Position numbers and translations under genes: made by a program. From positions 3,877,697-3,941,696 of the forward strand of contig JASKMD010000008.1 of assembly GCA_030144725.1 (NCBI GenBank): a stretch of 64,000 bases of DNA, read 5' to 3'. The notes beneath the pieces were generated by a model that saw only the letters and a program-made list of their open reading frames with translations, ran no database searches and was not told the origin of the DNA. Every line of letters begins with the position of its first letter. Position 1 is the stretch's first letter. The DNA comes from Haematococcus lacustris. Lineage: Eukaryota > Chlorophyta > Chlorophyceae > Chlamydomonadales > Haematococcaceae. Below are positions 1 through 9,844 of this stretch, in pieces.

Positions 1-55
<55 letters not shown>

Positions 56-60
56 CGCTG
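1..60. repeat. CTG trinucleotide repeat at the window edge
   Basis: An imperfect CTG run with a few TTG and CCG interruptions, cut by the window start. It continues weakly to about 75. No reading frame can be assigned. Confidence 0.9.
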
Positions 61-1997
61 GTGCTGCTCCCGCTGCTCGTTGAGAAAACGCTCTGTGAGC
101 TGCTCAGATAGAGCAATGCGAGCTGCCTCCTAAGAGAATGTGTGCAGAAGCAATGGCACAGCTGGCAGGCATTGTGATGCTACACTCTGAGGACACAGCC
201 GCCAAGGGCTTGTTCTTTTTGGCACTGATTTGGTGGTGGAGGCTGAGCTCACACTAGCCTTTGGCAAGTAACAGTCAGGCTGTTCAGCAGCTGTCTCCAG
301 CTTCTGGTCAAGGGATAGAACACAGACATACACAATGGTTTAGCGTGAGAAGAGTTGGGACCTTTGACAATTGACATGTTTCTGGAGTGCCATGACTAAG
401 TCCCAAGACAGTCCAAACCTAGACAGTAACTAATCAATACGATCAGACGTGTGAACCCCTGCCTAGCCCCCACCTGCTGCACCGGGCCCAGAGCCCCCAC
501 CCCAGGGAACCCCCATGGGGCAGGTGGCTGGACCGGGACGCCCACCCCTAGACATGTGCAGCTAGAAGGGCCTGCCCTGAGCGGCAGCATGAGGGAAATT
601 GGCATCCTGGGTCCCCTGGACATTGGGTGGGTGGCCTACCCCCCAAGGACTATCCCTGCTTGCAAAAGACAGGGCGGAGGACGGCCCATAGGCCGGCCTT
701 GGGCAAGCCTAACATGCCTCATCAAGAGTTGCATGCCAAGAGGCAGAGGGCCATGCTGATGACCATGACATTACGCGATAAGCACCTCAGCCCCAGGGTT
801 GGGCACAGGGGCTGCAGGACCGCAGTTGAGGGGCCGCATGCCTGGGAGCCGTGATGCTGGCATGCAGAGGGTGGCCTAGTCCTGGTTGAGCTGCACCGGA
901 AGCAGTTGCACGTTGCACATCACCCCTGCTCAGTAGTCTAATCAGCAGCTGTGACCAGGCCCGCAGCAGCGGCAACCAGATGGGTGACCCCTGAGGTCGG
1001 GGCACTGGCGGTGCAGTCCGGCACACCGACCTCGACGAGTGTCCGAGCGCAGAGCATGGGAATGAATGATTGTAGACGCATCGGCAGAGAGCGCCTGTCT
1101 TGGACCGCCGGTGTCGCCAGTGAACAGGGGGCACACTCACGGTCGTGCTTAGTCACATGGTCGTGCTTAGTCACATGGTCGTGCTTAGTCACATACCCGC
1201 ATTTGTCCACACCGCAGCTGTGATTGTTGCTGAAATGCACGCCACTGGTGATGTCAAGTGCGCAAAGGGTGCATCGGTCAGAGTAATGAGTGGAAGTGAC
1301 GTGTGTGTGCTTCAGGTTTGTGGCCAGGGTCTGTTTGATCTGGCCACCACAGATGATGGGATTTAGGCCGAGCGATGGTAGGCGTACAGATGTAACCGTA
1401 AGAAACGGCGGCGGCCGCCTCCCAGAGTGAAGCCACTGACATGGCCACCGGGGATAGAACATGCCCGACATGCGGTGGACTTCGTGGACGCGATGGACTT
1501 CGTGGACGCGATGCAGTGGACTCAGTGTCGCCCCCCAAGCACCGCTGCTGTATTCCCAGTCCTGGCCTGCAGACCTCAGCGGACAGCTTACAGTGCGACA
1601 CCGCTCACACATACCACCCTATTGCCACGGCGACAGCCGCCTGTGGTTTGCAGGGCGGTAGCCGCTGTGGGGCCTGCTGCTGCTGCTGCTGCTGCTGTCT
1701 GTAGCCGTGGCTGGCCAGAGGCATGGGCCTGTGGCAGCAGGAGGTGAGTGCCACTGACAGGCCAGCGCCAGGGGCAAACACGCTTTCCTGCACGCAGCCG
1801 TGTTCTCACAGGCCGCACACGGTGATCGAGCATCTGGCTATGGGAGGGTGTGGGTTAGGGCAGGGCAGCTGCATGGCGGCAATCACTGGCTTAGCTAGTG
1901 AACATGTTGGTGACAGCTGCATCTGGTCTGTGATTAGACAGCGCAGCCAGCCCCTTGGCGCCGGCTGTGGTACACAGGCCGCCAGGATTTCTCACAA
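61..1997. other. No supported gene; downstream flank of delta-tubulin
   Basis: The open frames here are short, overlap on both strands and resemble no family I know. The stretch lies downstream of the minus-strand delta-tubulin stop. A minus-strand TGTAA, the usual volvocine poly(A) signal, lies at 1588-1592 and could end that transcript, but it is 0.4 kb away and may be chance. Two small tandem repeats lie inside: three 18-bp copies at 1141-1194 and two 18-bp copies near 1478-1515. Confidence 0.5.
1141..1194. repeat. Three exact 18-bp tandem copies
   Basis: The unit GGTCGTGCTTAGTCACAT is repeated three times without mismatch. There is no sign that it is coding. Confidence 0.95.
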
Positions 1998-2129
1998 TCA
2001 CAAGCTCAGGTACCGCTCCCCGATCTCCTCCACGTGCGCAAAGCAGCGCTCAAAGTCAGCTACCTCCAGCCCGTACTTCTCGTACTGGTGCACGTACGCA
2101 CGGGCCGCCAGCATGCTGTACGCGTGGTC
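1998..2129 (-). CDS. UNI3: Delta-tubulin, C-terminal exon
   Basis: Delta-tubulin is a basal-body tubulin needed for triplet microtubules; in Chlamydomonas it is UNI3. The exon encodes the last 43 residues and ends in TGA at 1998-2000. It contains a helix reading AARAYVHQYEKYGLE, followed by a second helix DFERCFAHVEEI and the end RYLSL. This matches the C-terminal region of delta-tubulin (Ala-Tyr-x-His-Gln-Tyr-x-Lys-hydrophobic-Gly, then an acidic helix) rather than the EEY/EEF tails of alpha- or beta-tubulin. A clear acceptor CTGCAG precedes GAC at 2129. The rest of the gene should lie at higher coordinates, but only 208 bp of intron separate it from the gap, beyond which VPS11 begins. So most of the gene is hidden in the gap or misplaced. 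Codon use is GC-rich, like the neighbours. Confidence 0.78.
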   Translation of the reverse strand, partial: DHAYSMLAARAYVHQYEKYGLEVADFERCFAHVEEIGERYLSL

Positions 2130-2175
2130 CTGCAGGGAACCCAGCAGCCTCCACACAAGGGGTCAGCAGGCCCCT

Positions 2176-2240
2176 ACACCCATGCACCATGCACCATGCC
2201 CATGCACCATGCCCATGCACCATGCCCATGCACTGTCCGC
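2176..2240. repeat. Short CATGCCCATGCAC-type minisatellite in an intron
   Basis: Overlapping copies of a 12 to 13-bp ACCATGCCCATGC unit lie upstream of the delta-tubulin exon, within its presumed intron. There is no coding signal. Confidence 0.85.
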
Positions 2241-2337
2241 ATCCTCCAGCCCCAGAGGTGTCTGCAAACGCACCAGCCATAGTCCCTGCCCAACCCACCT
2301 CAACCCTCATGAACAGCCTACAAGACCGTGGTCAAGA

Positions 2338-2837
2338 NNNNNNNNNNNNNNNNNNNNNNNNNNNNNNNNNNNNNNNNNNNNNNNNNNNNNNNNNNNNNNN
2401 NNNNNNNNNNNNNNNNNNNNNNNNNNNNNNNNNNNNNNNNNNNNNNNNNNNNNNNNNNNNNNNNNNNNNNNNNNNNNNNNNNNNNNNNNNNNNNNNNNNN
2501 NNNNNNNNNNNNNNNNNNNNNNNNNNNNNNNNNNNNNNNNNNNNNNNNNNNNNNNNNNNNNNNNNNNNNNNNNNNNNNNNNNNNNNNNNNNNNNNNNNNN
2601 NNNNNNNNNNNNNNNNNNNNNNNNNNNNNNNNNNNNNNNNNNNNNNNNNNNNNNNNNNNNNNNNNNNNNNNNNNNNNNNNNNNNNNNNNNNNNNNNNNNN
2701 NNNNNNNNNNNNNNNNNNNNNNNNNNNNNNNNNNNNNNNNNNNNNNNNNNNNNNNNNNNNNNNNNNNNNNNNNNNNNNNNNNNNNNNNNNNNNNNNNNNN
2801 NNNNNNNNNNNNNNNNNNNNNNNNNNNNNNNNNNNNN
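2338..2837. other. Assembly gap, exactly 500 N
   Basis: A run of exactly 500 N, the same length as the gap at 58896-59395, so it is a placeholder and not a measured distance. It separates the delta-tubulin tail from the VPS11 head. Confidence 0.99.
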
Positions 2838-3424
2838 GGCCCCCCCCCTGCTCCCCGCTGGCCCCCCCCTGCTGGGCCCCCTGACGCCAGCTGCCCCCCT
2901 GCGGCGCCAGCCAGGGTGGGGGCTGCAGGGCGTGCGTGGCCCTGGCTGGGGCCCAGCAGCCGGCTCATGTCCCACAGCTTGAGGGTGGCGCTGCTGATAC
3001 CGGGCTCCTCTGCCCCGCAGCTCACCAGCAGGCCGCAGGCCTGAGAGCGGGGGAATCAGGCAGGGGGGGCAGCCAGGGGTGGCGACTGAAGGGGCGGCAG
3101 GCAGGGGGCGCGGGGGAGGGGTCGGGGGTTATGGGGCCTGTGACCAGGTGCTTGGGAGGGATGGCAGCTGGCAGTGCCAGGCCCAGGGCTGAGCTGTTGG
3201 TGCTGGCTCACCTCCACGTACACCAGCTCAAACACCTTGGCACCATGCGCCTGGAAGCTAAGGATGAGCTGGAACGCACTGTTCAGCAGGTGGATGCTGC
3301 CGTTGTCACAACCCACAGCACAGCAGTGAGGGGTGGGCGTGCAGCAGGTTGCATTTCTAGGATACGCATGATTCTGGAGCTCAGAGTGGGTGAAGAAGGA
3401 AAACTTTTTGAAGGCGAAGCTCAT
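2838..3424 (-). CDS. VPS11: VPS11 (HOPS/CORVET core subunit), N-terminal exons
   Basis: VPS11 is a scaffold subunit of the HOPS and CORVET tethers that drive endosome and vacuole fusion. Exon 1 (3212-3424) starts MSFAFKKFSFF, like the Trp/Phe-rich start of VPS11. It continues with a first beta-propeller blade reading VGCDNGSIHLLNSAF and LSFQAHGAKVFELVYVE. It ends at the donor GAG|GTGAGC in phase 0. Exon 2 starts at 3040 after CTCTCAG and reads ACGLLVSCGAEE, then SATLKLWDMSRL, the next WD-like blade, and then a Gly/Ala-rich loop before the N gap. The start at 3424 is the first Met that gives the family N-terminus. About 90% of the protein (usually 900 to 1000 residues) is missing. The 5' side carries a transposon insertion 150 bp away. 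Confidence 0.83.
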
Positions 3425-3573
3425 TGATGCCCAGCTAGCGCCCGCTCCACCGTGCTGTGGGGGTAATCCGAAAACGAAAACCTGAGCGGTTTACTTGGTT
3501 GCACGACCTTCCGCGGTCAGTTCACGGGTGTTGGGGCAAAGCGTTTACAGAGGATGCATGAGTACCGGGCTCA
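3425..3573 (-). promoter_or_regulatory. Short upstream region of VPS11
   Basis: This is all that remains between the VPS11 start codon and the foldback element. I see no TATA box or recognisable operator. The 5' UTR and core promoter must lie here, inside the element arm, or beyond it. Called a regulatory region from position only. Confidence 0.35.
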
Positions 3574-3581
3574 CTTGAAAC
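3574..3581. repeat. 8-bp target site duplication, left copy
   Basis: CTTGAAAC lies flush against the left inverted-repeat tip and recurs exactly at 8033-8040, flush against the right tip. Confidence 0.93.
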
Positions 3582-3994
3582 CAGATAATTCACACGGTTA
3601 GAAATCGGACAATACTCGGAATTTGTACATCAGCAAAAGGCCGAAAAGTTGGGGGCCCCAACCGCCAGCTCCGCCAGGCCGCAGCTGCACCCACCCGCAG
3701 CAAGACTCGCCCAGCACGTTGCGGGGCAGCCAAAGAGCTGGCTCCCCTGCGCCCGCCCCCACCCCAACGTTGCACGCTGCTCAACGACGCAATGCAGCCA
3801 TTTACCCACGCCGAGAGCGGGGCGCAGGCCACACCGTAAAGTTCAGCATGGGGGGTGCTGCCCCGCTGCCAGCCCAGCTAGCCCGGCCAGCCCAGCCAGC
3901 CCAGCCTATGCGGAGGCGATATTGCCCTGGTCAGCCTGCTCCCTAGCGTGCGTTTCAACGTGCAACCCACGACCAGCCGGAGCTCTAGGACCGC

Positions 3995-4535
3995 CACATC
4001 CCAGCCCTGCCCCACCCCCTCCCTGCCTTGCGTTGCCCATTCCCTCCCTGCCCAGCCTTGCCCCACCCCCTCCCAGCCCTGCCCCACCCCCTCCCAATCA
4101 TGCCCCACCCCCCTACAGCCCTGCCCCACCCCCTCCCCAGCCCTGCCCCACCCCATCCCAGCCCTGCCCCACTCCATTCCAGCCCTGCCCCACCCCCTTC
4201 CAGCCTTGCATTGCCCCTCCCCTTCCTGCCCAGCCCTGCCCCACCCACTTCCAGCCCTGCCCCACCCCCTCCCAGCCCTGCCCCACCCCCTCCCAGCCCT
4301 GCCCCACCCCCTCCCAGCCCTGCCCCACCCTATCCCAGCCGTACCCCACCCCATCCCAGCCCTGCCCCACCCCCTCCAGCCTTGCGTTGCCCCTCCCCTT
4401 CCTGCCCAGCCCTGCCCCACCCACTTCCAGCCCTGCCCCACCCCCTCCCAGCCCTGCCCCACCCCCTCCCAGCCCTGCCCCACCCCCTCCCAGCCCTGCC
4501 CCACCCTCTCCCAGCCTTGCGTTGCCCCTCCTTGC
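3995..4535. repeat. 21-bp C-rich minisatellite in the left arm
   Basis: Tandem 21-bp units close to CCAGCCCTGCCCCACCCCCTC, with occasional GTTGCCC-containing longer units. The reverse-complement array fills 6650-7640 of the right arm, so the repeat is part of the inverted arms. The G-rich strand has quadruplex potential. Confidence 0.93.
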
Positions 4536-4620
4536 CCAGCCCTGCCCTGCCCTGCCCTGCCCTGCCTTGCCCTGCCCTACCCTGCCCTGCCCTGTTCTGC
4601 CCTGCCCTGCCCTGCCTGTA
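4536..4620. repeat. TGCCC pentanucleotide array, left arm
   Basis: About 14 copies of a 5-bp CCCTG unit with point changes. The inverted counterpart in the right arm (6395-6650) is about three times longer, so the two arms have diverged by repeat-number change. Confidence 0.9.
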
Positions 4621-4960
4621 GGTGTGTGGCAGTGCAGGCTGCAGGTGTGCTGCAATGCATGTGCAGCAGCAACAGCAGGCAGCAGTGCATGTGCTGGAGT
4701 GCATGAGCAGGAGCAGCAGCAGGCTGTAGTGCATGAGAAGCCGTGTATGGGCAGCAGCAGGAGTGTATGGGCAGCAGCAGCAGGCTGTCGGTATGTGGCA
4801 GTGCAGGCTGCAGGTAGCCGCAGGCTGCAGGTGTGCTTCAGTGCATGAGCAGCAGCAGCAGCACCAGGCTAAAGTGCATGTGCTGCAGTGCATGAGCAGC
4901 GGCAGCAGCAACAAGCTGTAATGCATGACCCATAGTGCAAGGACAACAACATGTGCGCTG
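4621..4960. repeat. CAG-rich inner part of the left arm
   Basis: Degenerate GTGCATGAGCAGCAGCAG blocks. Related sequence in reverse orientation lies at 5640-5940 and again at 6230-6395, so the centre of the element contains nested inverted copies. Confidence 0.75.
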
Positions 4961-5320
4961 TGTGTCTGGTTGGCATGCACAAAGCTGGAGTGGCAACCCA
5001 ACACTGCTACGACAGGGAAGATTATAAGGCATAGATCTGGCATGGTCTGCAGTGGTCTTGGTAGCTCCATGCAAACAAAGGCATGCAATTTGCGGTTGTT
5101 CAACTATGCCATTGCTTGTGTAGCCGCATATGGACACCACATTGGTTGTGTAAGACTATTCCCCCGGTGATGGGCAATTGCAAGTCGAATATCAAGGTCT
5201 ACAATAGACCTAGCGTACTTGACCGTGCCATTTGCAGCGTCGATGTAATACCGCGTGGTGGCATATGGTTGGATTTTGTGCGGATCACTGCCAGGCCTGC
5301 ACTTGCTAAGCATGACCGTG

Positions 5321-5409
5321 ATGCATACATGCAAAGGGGGTATGTAGCAGGTGGCTACCACGTTTGCGGCCTTAGCGCATCACCGCGTGGTGGTGTTGTC
5401 CATACAAGG
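5321..5409. repeat. 89-bp direct repeat, copy 1
   Basis: Starts ATGCATACATGCAAAGGGGG and ends CATACAAGG. A copy of the same length lies at 5940-6028 with a few substitutions. It sits in the core of the foldback element and has no coding signal. Confidence 0.9.
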
Positions 5410-5939
5410 GGCATGTGGCGCACCACACCCTAGCATATGGCTGAATCTGGTGAGCCTCCACTATAGGTACCGTCCGTAGTCTAGCTAGCTGTGACACATT
5501 GGTTGTGGGTCTCTGCTAGGCCTGCACTTACTGCAGCTTACAAACCTTACTTACTGCAGCTTACAAACCACGTTGTGTAGCATGGAACTGAACGGAAGCT
5601 CAGGACAACCTCTTCTCAGATGGGCTCAAAGTTGCTGCTGATTGCTAATACAAGACTGCCACTGCCACACACCTGCAGCCTGCTGCTGCTGTCCATGCAG
5701 TGCTCATGCACTACAACCTGCTGCTCTTGCTGCTGCTCATGCACCGCAACACACCTACAACCTGTTGTTGCTGCTGCTCTTGCACTGCAGCACATGCACT
5801 GCAGCCTGCTGCTGCTGCTCATGCACTGCAGCACACCTGCAGCCTGCTGCTACCTGCACTGCTACACACCTACAGCCTGCTGCTGCTGCTGTCCTTGCAC
5901 AGGCTGCTCATGCACTACAGCCTGCTGCTGCTGCCCGCT

Positions 5940-6028
5940 ATGCATACATGCAAAGGGGGTATGTAGCAGGTGGCTACCGCGTTTGCAGCATTAGCGCATC
6001 ACCGCTTGGTGGTGTTGTCCATACAAGG
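5940..6028. repeat. 89-bp direct repeat, copy 2
   Basis: Second copy of the repeat at 5321-5409. It shares the start ATGCATACATGCAAAGGGGG and a GGTGGTGTTGTCCATACAAGG end. Confidence 0.9.
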
Positions 6029-6394
6029 TGCGTAGGTATCATATATGACGAGGATACACGGCTGATAACCACCACCGATTTCTTCATTACATCTTGACCA
6101 TTCACAGCTTAAAAACCACTTTGTGTGGCATGGAACTAAACGGAAGATTAGGACGGCCTTTTGAAAGCTTTTGTACCATGCAACATTCTTCTTACATGGG
6201 CCCTGACTGCACTGATGGGCTCTGACTGATGGGCACTGACTGGGCACTACAGCCTGTTGCTGCTGTCTATGCACTGCTGCTCATGCACTACAGCCTGCTG
6301 CTGCTGCTCATGCACTCCAGCACATGCACTGCTGCCTGCTGCTGCTACTGCTCATGCATTGCAGCACACCTGCAGCCTGCACTGCCACACACCT

Positions 6395-6650
6395 ACAGGC
6401 AGGGCAGGGCAGGGCAGAACAGGGCAGGGCAGGGCAGGGCAAGGCAGGGCAGAGCAGGGCAGGGCAGGGCTGGGCAGGGCAGGGCAGGGCAAGGCAGGGC
6501 AGGGTAGGGCAGGGCAGGGCAGGGCAGGGCAGGGCAGGGCAGGGCAGGGCAGGGCAGGGCAGGGCAGGGCAGGGCAGGGCAGGGCAGGGCAGGGCAGGGC
6601 AGGGCAGGGCAGGGCAGGGCAGGGCAGGCAGGGCAGGGCAGGGCAGGGCA
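6395..6650. repeat. GGGCA pentanucleotide array, right arm
   Basis: About 50 copies of GGGCA, nearly perfect in 6505-6640. It is the inverted partner of 4536-4620. Confidence 0.93.
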
Positions 6651-7640
6651 GGGCTGGAAGGGGGTGGGGGAGGGCAGGGCAGGGAGGGGCAACGCAAGGC
6701 TGGGAGGGGGTGGGGCAGGGCTGGGAGGGGGTGGGGCAGGGCTGGGAGGGGGTGGGGCAGGGCTGGGCAGGGAGGTACAATGCAAGGCTGGGATGGGGTG
6801 GGGCAGGGCTGGGAGGGGGTGGGGCAGGGCTGGGAGGGGGGTGGGGCAGGGCAGGGAGGGGGGTGGGGCAGGGCTGGGAGGGGGTAGGCAGGGCTGGGAT
6901 GGGGTGGGGCAGGGCTGGGAGGGGGTGGGGCAGGGCTGGGAGGGGGTGGGGCAGGGCTGGGCAGGGAGGGGAGGGGCAACGCAAGGCTGGGATGGGATGG
7001 GGTGGGGCAGGACTGGGAGGGGGTGGGGCAGGGCTGGGAGGGGGTGGGGCAGGGCTGGGCAGGAAGGGAGGGGCAATGCAAGGCTGGGATGGGGTGGGGC
7101 AGGGCTGGGAGGGGGTGGGGCAGGGCTGGGAGGGGGTGGGGCAGGGCAGGGAGGGGGTGGGGCAGGGCTGGGAAGGGGTGGGGCAAGGCTGGGCAGGGAG
7201 GGGAGGGGCAACGCAATGCTGGGAGGGGGTGGGGCAGGGCTGGGAGGGGGTGGGGCAGGGCTGGGCAGGGAGGGGAGGGGCAACGCAAGGCTGGGATGGG
7301 ATGGGGTGGGGCAGGGCTGGGATGGGGTGGGGCAGGGCTGGGAGGGGGTGGGGCAGGGCTGGGAGGGGTGGGGCAGGGCTGGGAGGGGGTGGGGCAGGGC
7401 TGGGCAGGTAGGGATGGGGCAACGCAAGGCTGGGATGGGGTGGGGCAGGGCTGGGATGGAGTAGGCAGGGCTGGGATGGGGTGGGGCAGGGCTGGGAGGG
7501 GGTGGGGCAGGGCTGGGATGGGATGGGGTGGGGCAGGGCTGGGAGGGGGTGGGGCAGGGCTGGGATGGGGTGGGGCAGGGCTGGACAGGGAGGTACAATG
7601 CAAGGCTGGGAGGGGGTGGGGCAGGGCTGGGATTCGGCGG
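6650..7640. repeat. 21-bp G-rich minisatellite in the right arm
   Basis: About 45 units near GCTGGGAGGGGGTGGGGCAGG, with interspersed GGCAACGCAAGG or GGTACAATGCAAGG variants. It is the inverted partner of 3995-4535. Confidence 0.93.
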
Positions 7641-8032
7641 TCCTAGACCTCCGGCTGGCCGTGGGTTGCACATTGAGACGCACGCTGGGGAGCAGGCTGA
7701 CCGGGGCGATTTCGCCTTCGCATAGGCTGGGCTGGCTGGGCTGGCAGCGGGGCAGCACCTCCCATGCTGAACTTTACGGTGTGGCCTGCGCCCCGCTCTC
7801 GGCGTGGGTAACCTGGCTGCATTGCTTTGTTGAGCAGCGTTCAGCGTTGGGGTGGGGGCGGGCGCAGGGGAGCCAGCTCTTTGGCTGCCCCGCAACGCGC
7901 TGGGCGAGTCTTGCTGCGGGTGGGTGCGGCTGCGGCCTGGCGGAGCTGGCGGTTGGGGCCCCCAGCTTTTCGGCCTTTTGCTGATGTACAAATTCCGAGT
8001 ATTGTCCGATTTCTTACCGTGTGAATTATCTG

Positions 8033-8040
8033 CTTGAAAC
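8033..8040. repeat. 8-bp target site duplication, right copy
   Basis: CTTGAAAC, identical to 3574-3581. Removing one copy plus the element would restore an uninterrupted flank. Confidence 0.93.
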
Positions 8041-8116
8041 AACAATGTGGACATGTGTGTGACAAGCACGAAAATCCTTAGTATATGTAGCTGCCTCGCG
8101 TTGCTGACGAACCGGT

Positions 8117-8407
8117 GTGGGTGGGCCTAGAGCAGTGCCGGAGGACCCCGACTTCGACATAGTTGACCGCGACGAGGCAGGCCAACCCGACTTGACCGAG
8201 GCACAGCGCAAAAGGAAGGCTTCAGGAGAGGCCCGCGCTGCCCGCAGCAGGGACAATACGATCCACGGCCCAGGGCCACGCCCCACCGAGCTGTGCTACT
8301 GGACTAACCGCCCAGCCATGCCAAAGCCAGGCCAGCCAGGCCAGGAGTGGGTGGAGATAGCCGACAAGCCCCTGTTGCTCAAGTGGCAGCGCAAGTTGCA
8401 GCAATAG
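8117..8407 (+). CDS. Unknown protein, probable last exon
   Basis: An open frame of up to 96 codons ends in TAG at 8405-8407. It is rich in charged residues, reading PEDPDFDIVDRDEAGQPDLT, then a basic patch QRKRKASGEARAARSR, then ELCYWTNRPAMPKPG and an end rich in Leu, Lys and Trp. The composition looks like real protein, unlike nearby frames. No ATG begins it. An acceptor-like TAG at 8130 suggests it is a 3' exon whose upstream exons are absent or were separated by the foldback insertion at 8032. I do not recognise the family. Confidence 0.4.
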   Translation: MGGPRAVPEDPDFDIVDRDEAGQPDLTEAQRKRKASGEARAARSRDNTIHGPGPRPTELCYWTNRPAMPKPGQPGQEWVEIADKPLLLKWQRKLQQ

Positions 8408-9844
8408 CCAGCTACAGCTCAAGACAATCCCCCCCCCCAAAAACAATAAACCCCTCACAAAGGGGATGTGTGTGGCACAGGCAAAGGCACTGGCACAGGC
8501 ACACACACCAGAAGGCTGAGCTGAAGTGGGCATGAGGCACACTGTCAGTAGCCTTTACAATGATGAGCTCGCAGCCCGGTTCGATTCCAACTCATGCTTT
8601 ATTTTGGTGTAGCATGAGGGCTGTGGGGTTCAGGAGTTGCACGACCTTCCCTAGAAACCAGACTCTGAACTGTTCAAAAGACGGATGTTTTCCTAGACTC
8701 TGAGCTGTTCAAAAGACGGATGTCCGCACCGCCTCTAGCGTCTCGCTAGCGAGTCACAGGAGTAGACGCGACAATTGGCGTTCTGCGGCATGGTTTGCGA
8801 TGGAGCTCGGGATGCGCGTTGCAGCGGTGGCACGCCGCCGAAGGGTAGTGTCGGTGTCGCAGTGCCACAGACGCTGACAAGCGGGAAGAGGACAGGGGGA
8901 GGGCATGGTAGGTGATGATGCTTTCATGAGTGCGCCGTCTGTGAGCCCTTTGCGGCTACGGTCATTGTGGCCCTTTGCAGCTACAGCCACAGTAGTGGGT
9001 AGTGCCCTGACGCTACTACTGGTGACGCAGATGACCAACTGGGCCGCACAGATGATGGTGATGGCTTACTCCGCTTCAGCCATCAGCCTTTCAGCTGCTT
9101 GGGCGGCCTCCCTATCCGCAGATTGAGGACTTTCCACATTGCGCTTCAAAGCTAGGTGCACAAACAAACCTGCACATGAGCTCTTGACGATAGGCACACA
9201 AGGGGGGTGCAGGCGGCTAGGGGCCAGCTCCAGGGCTGCCCACCCCACTTGGTGCCCAAGCATCAGCTAGCAGTGCGAGTTGCTGCTGCAACTCAGCTTA
9301 GGAGCAGCAGGGGCCAGCAGCCGCAGCTCCACAGATGAACAGCAGCTCAGTATGCAAGCACTAAGGGCAGAGGAGGTAGGGTTAGGGTTACTGTGGTGCA
9401 GTGCTACTGCTTGGTGTTAGGGAGTCAAGCCGTGCAGGCGGCATCACGTCATAAGTAGTGTGTCTATGTGTGACGTGGTAGGGTTTAGGCAGGCCACCTG
9501 GGTGAGGCACAACTGCACGGGCGCGCCCTTGCGCAGGTATGGTGATGCCATCACCGTGCCTTGTTAGCAATGTACCAAAGAACACATACGGTCACCGGTA
9601 GCTCATCGCTAACAAGACACGGTCGTGCCCTCACGCACTGAGGACTCACCACGGGGTCAAGGGCGAGGGTGGCGAGTGGGCCGTTGTCAAGGTGTGAGCT
9701 GTGTGTCAGCTCAGCATACCACACTAGCAACGCTTACGCCACGGCGATCGGGCTCCAAATTGGGTCGACATTGATTCCAATGTTGATGACATTTTAGCGC
9801 ACCCTCGCGCAACCCGCCCTCCGGCGTTCTGTGTCTTTTTACAG
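8408..9844. other. No supported gene
   Basis: The frames are short and overlap on both strands. Visible structure: a 28-bp direct repeat (GACTCTGA-A/G-CTGTTCAAAAGACGGATGT) twice at 8666-8724, and a GGTTCGATTCC motif at 8579-8589 without a tRNA fold around it. Confidence 0.5.

Larger units (their letters stand above)
3582..8032. mobile_element. Foldback-type DNA transposon, 4.45 kb, non-autonomous
   Basis: The two ends are inverted copies. The left tip reads CAGATAATTCACACGGT and the right tip is its reverse complement. The match continues through about 400 bp of unique sequence at each end (3582-3990 and 7640-8032) and then through oppositely oriented minisatellites. An exact 8-bp duplication, CTTGAAAC, flanks it. 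Eight-base duplications and CA-starting tips are typical of the hAT superfamily; long arms filled with tandem repeats are typical of foldback elements. The centre (about 4960-6230) has no transposase-like frame, so I infer that it moves with help in trans. Long frames inside (Gly/Trp- or Pro-rich) are repeat translations, not genes. Confidence 0.88.

Noticed and set aside
3649..7758. Long Pro-rich or Gly/Trp-rich frames resembling structural proteins
   Set aside because: They are translations of 21-bp and 5-bp tandem arrays in the transposon arms, open on both strands.
8579..8589. GGTTCGATTCC, a perfect B box, possible tRNA
   Set aside because: The T stem does not pair and no D-arm or acceptor stem is found upstream.
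9379..9391. GTAGGGTTAGGGTT as a telomere end
   Set aside because: Only two units in unique sequence; this is a chance match or a tiny interstitial remnant.
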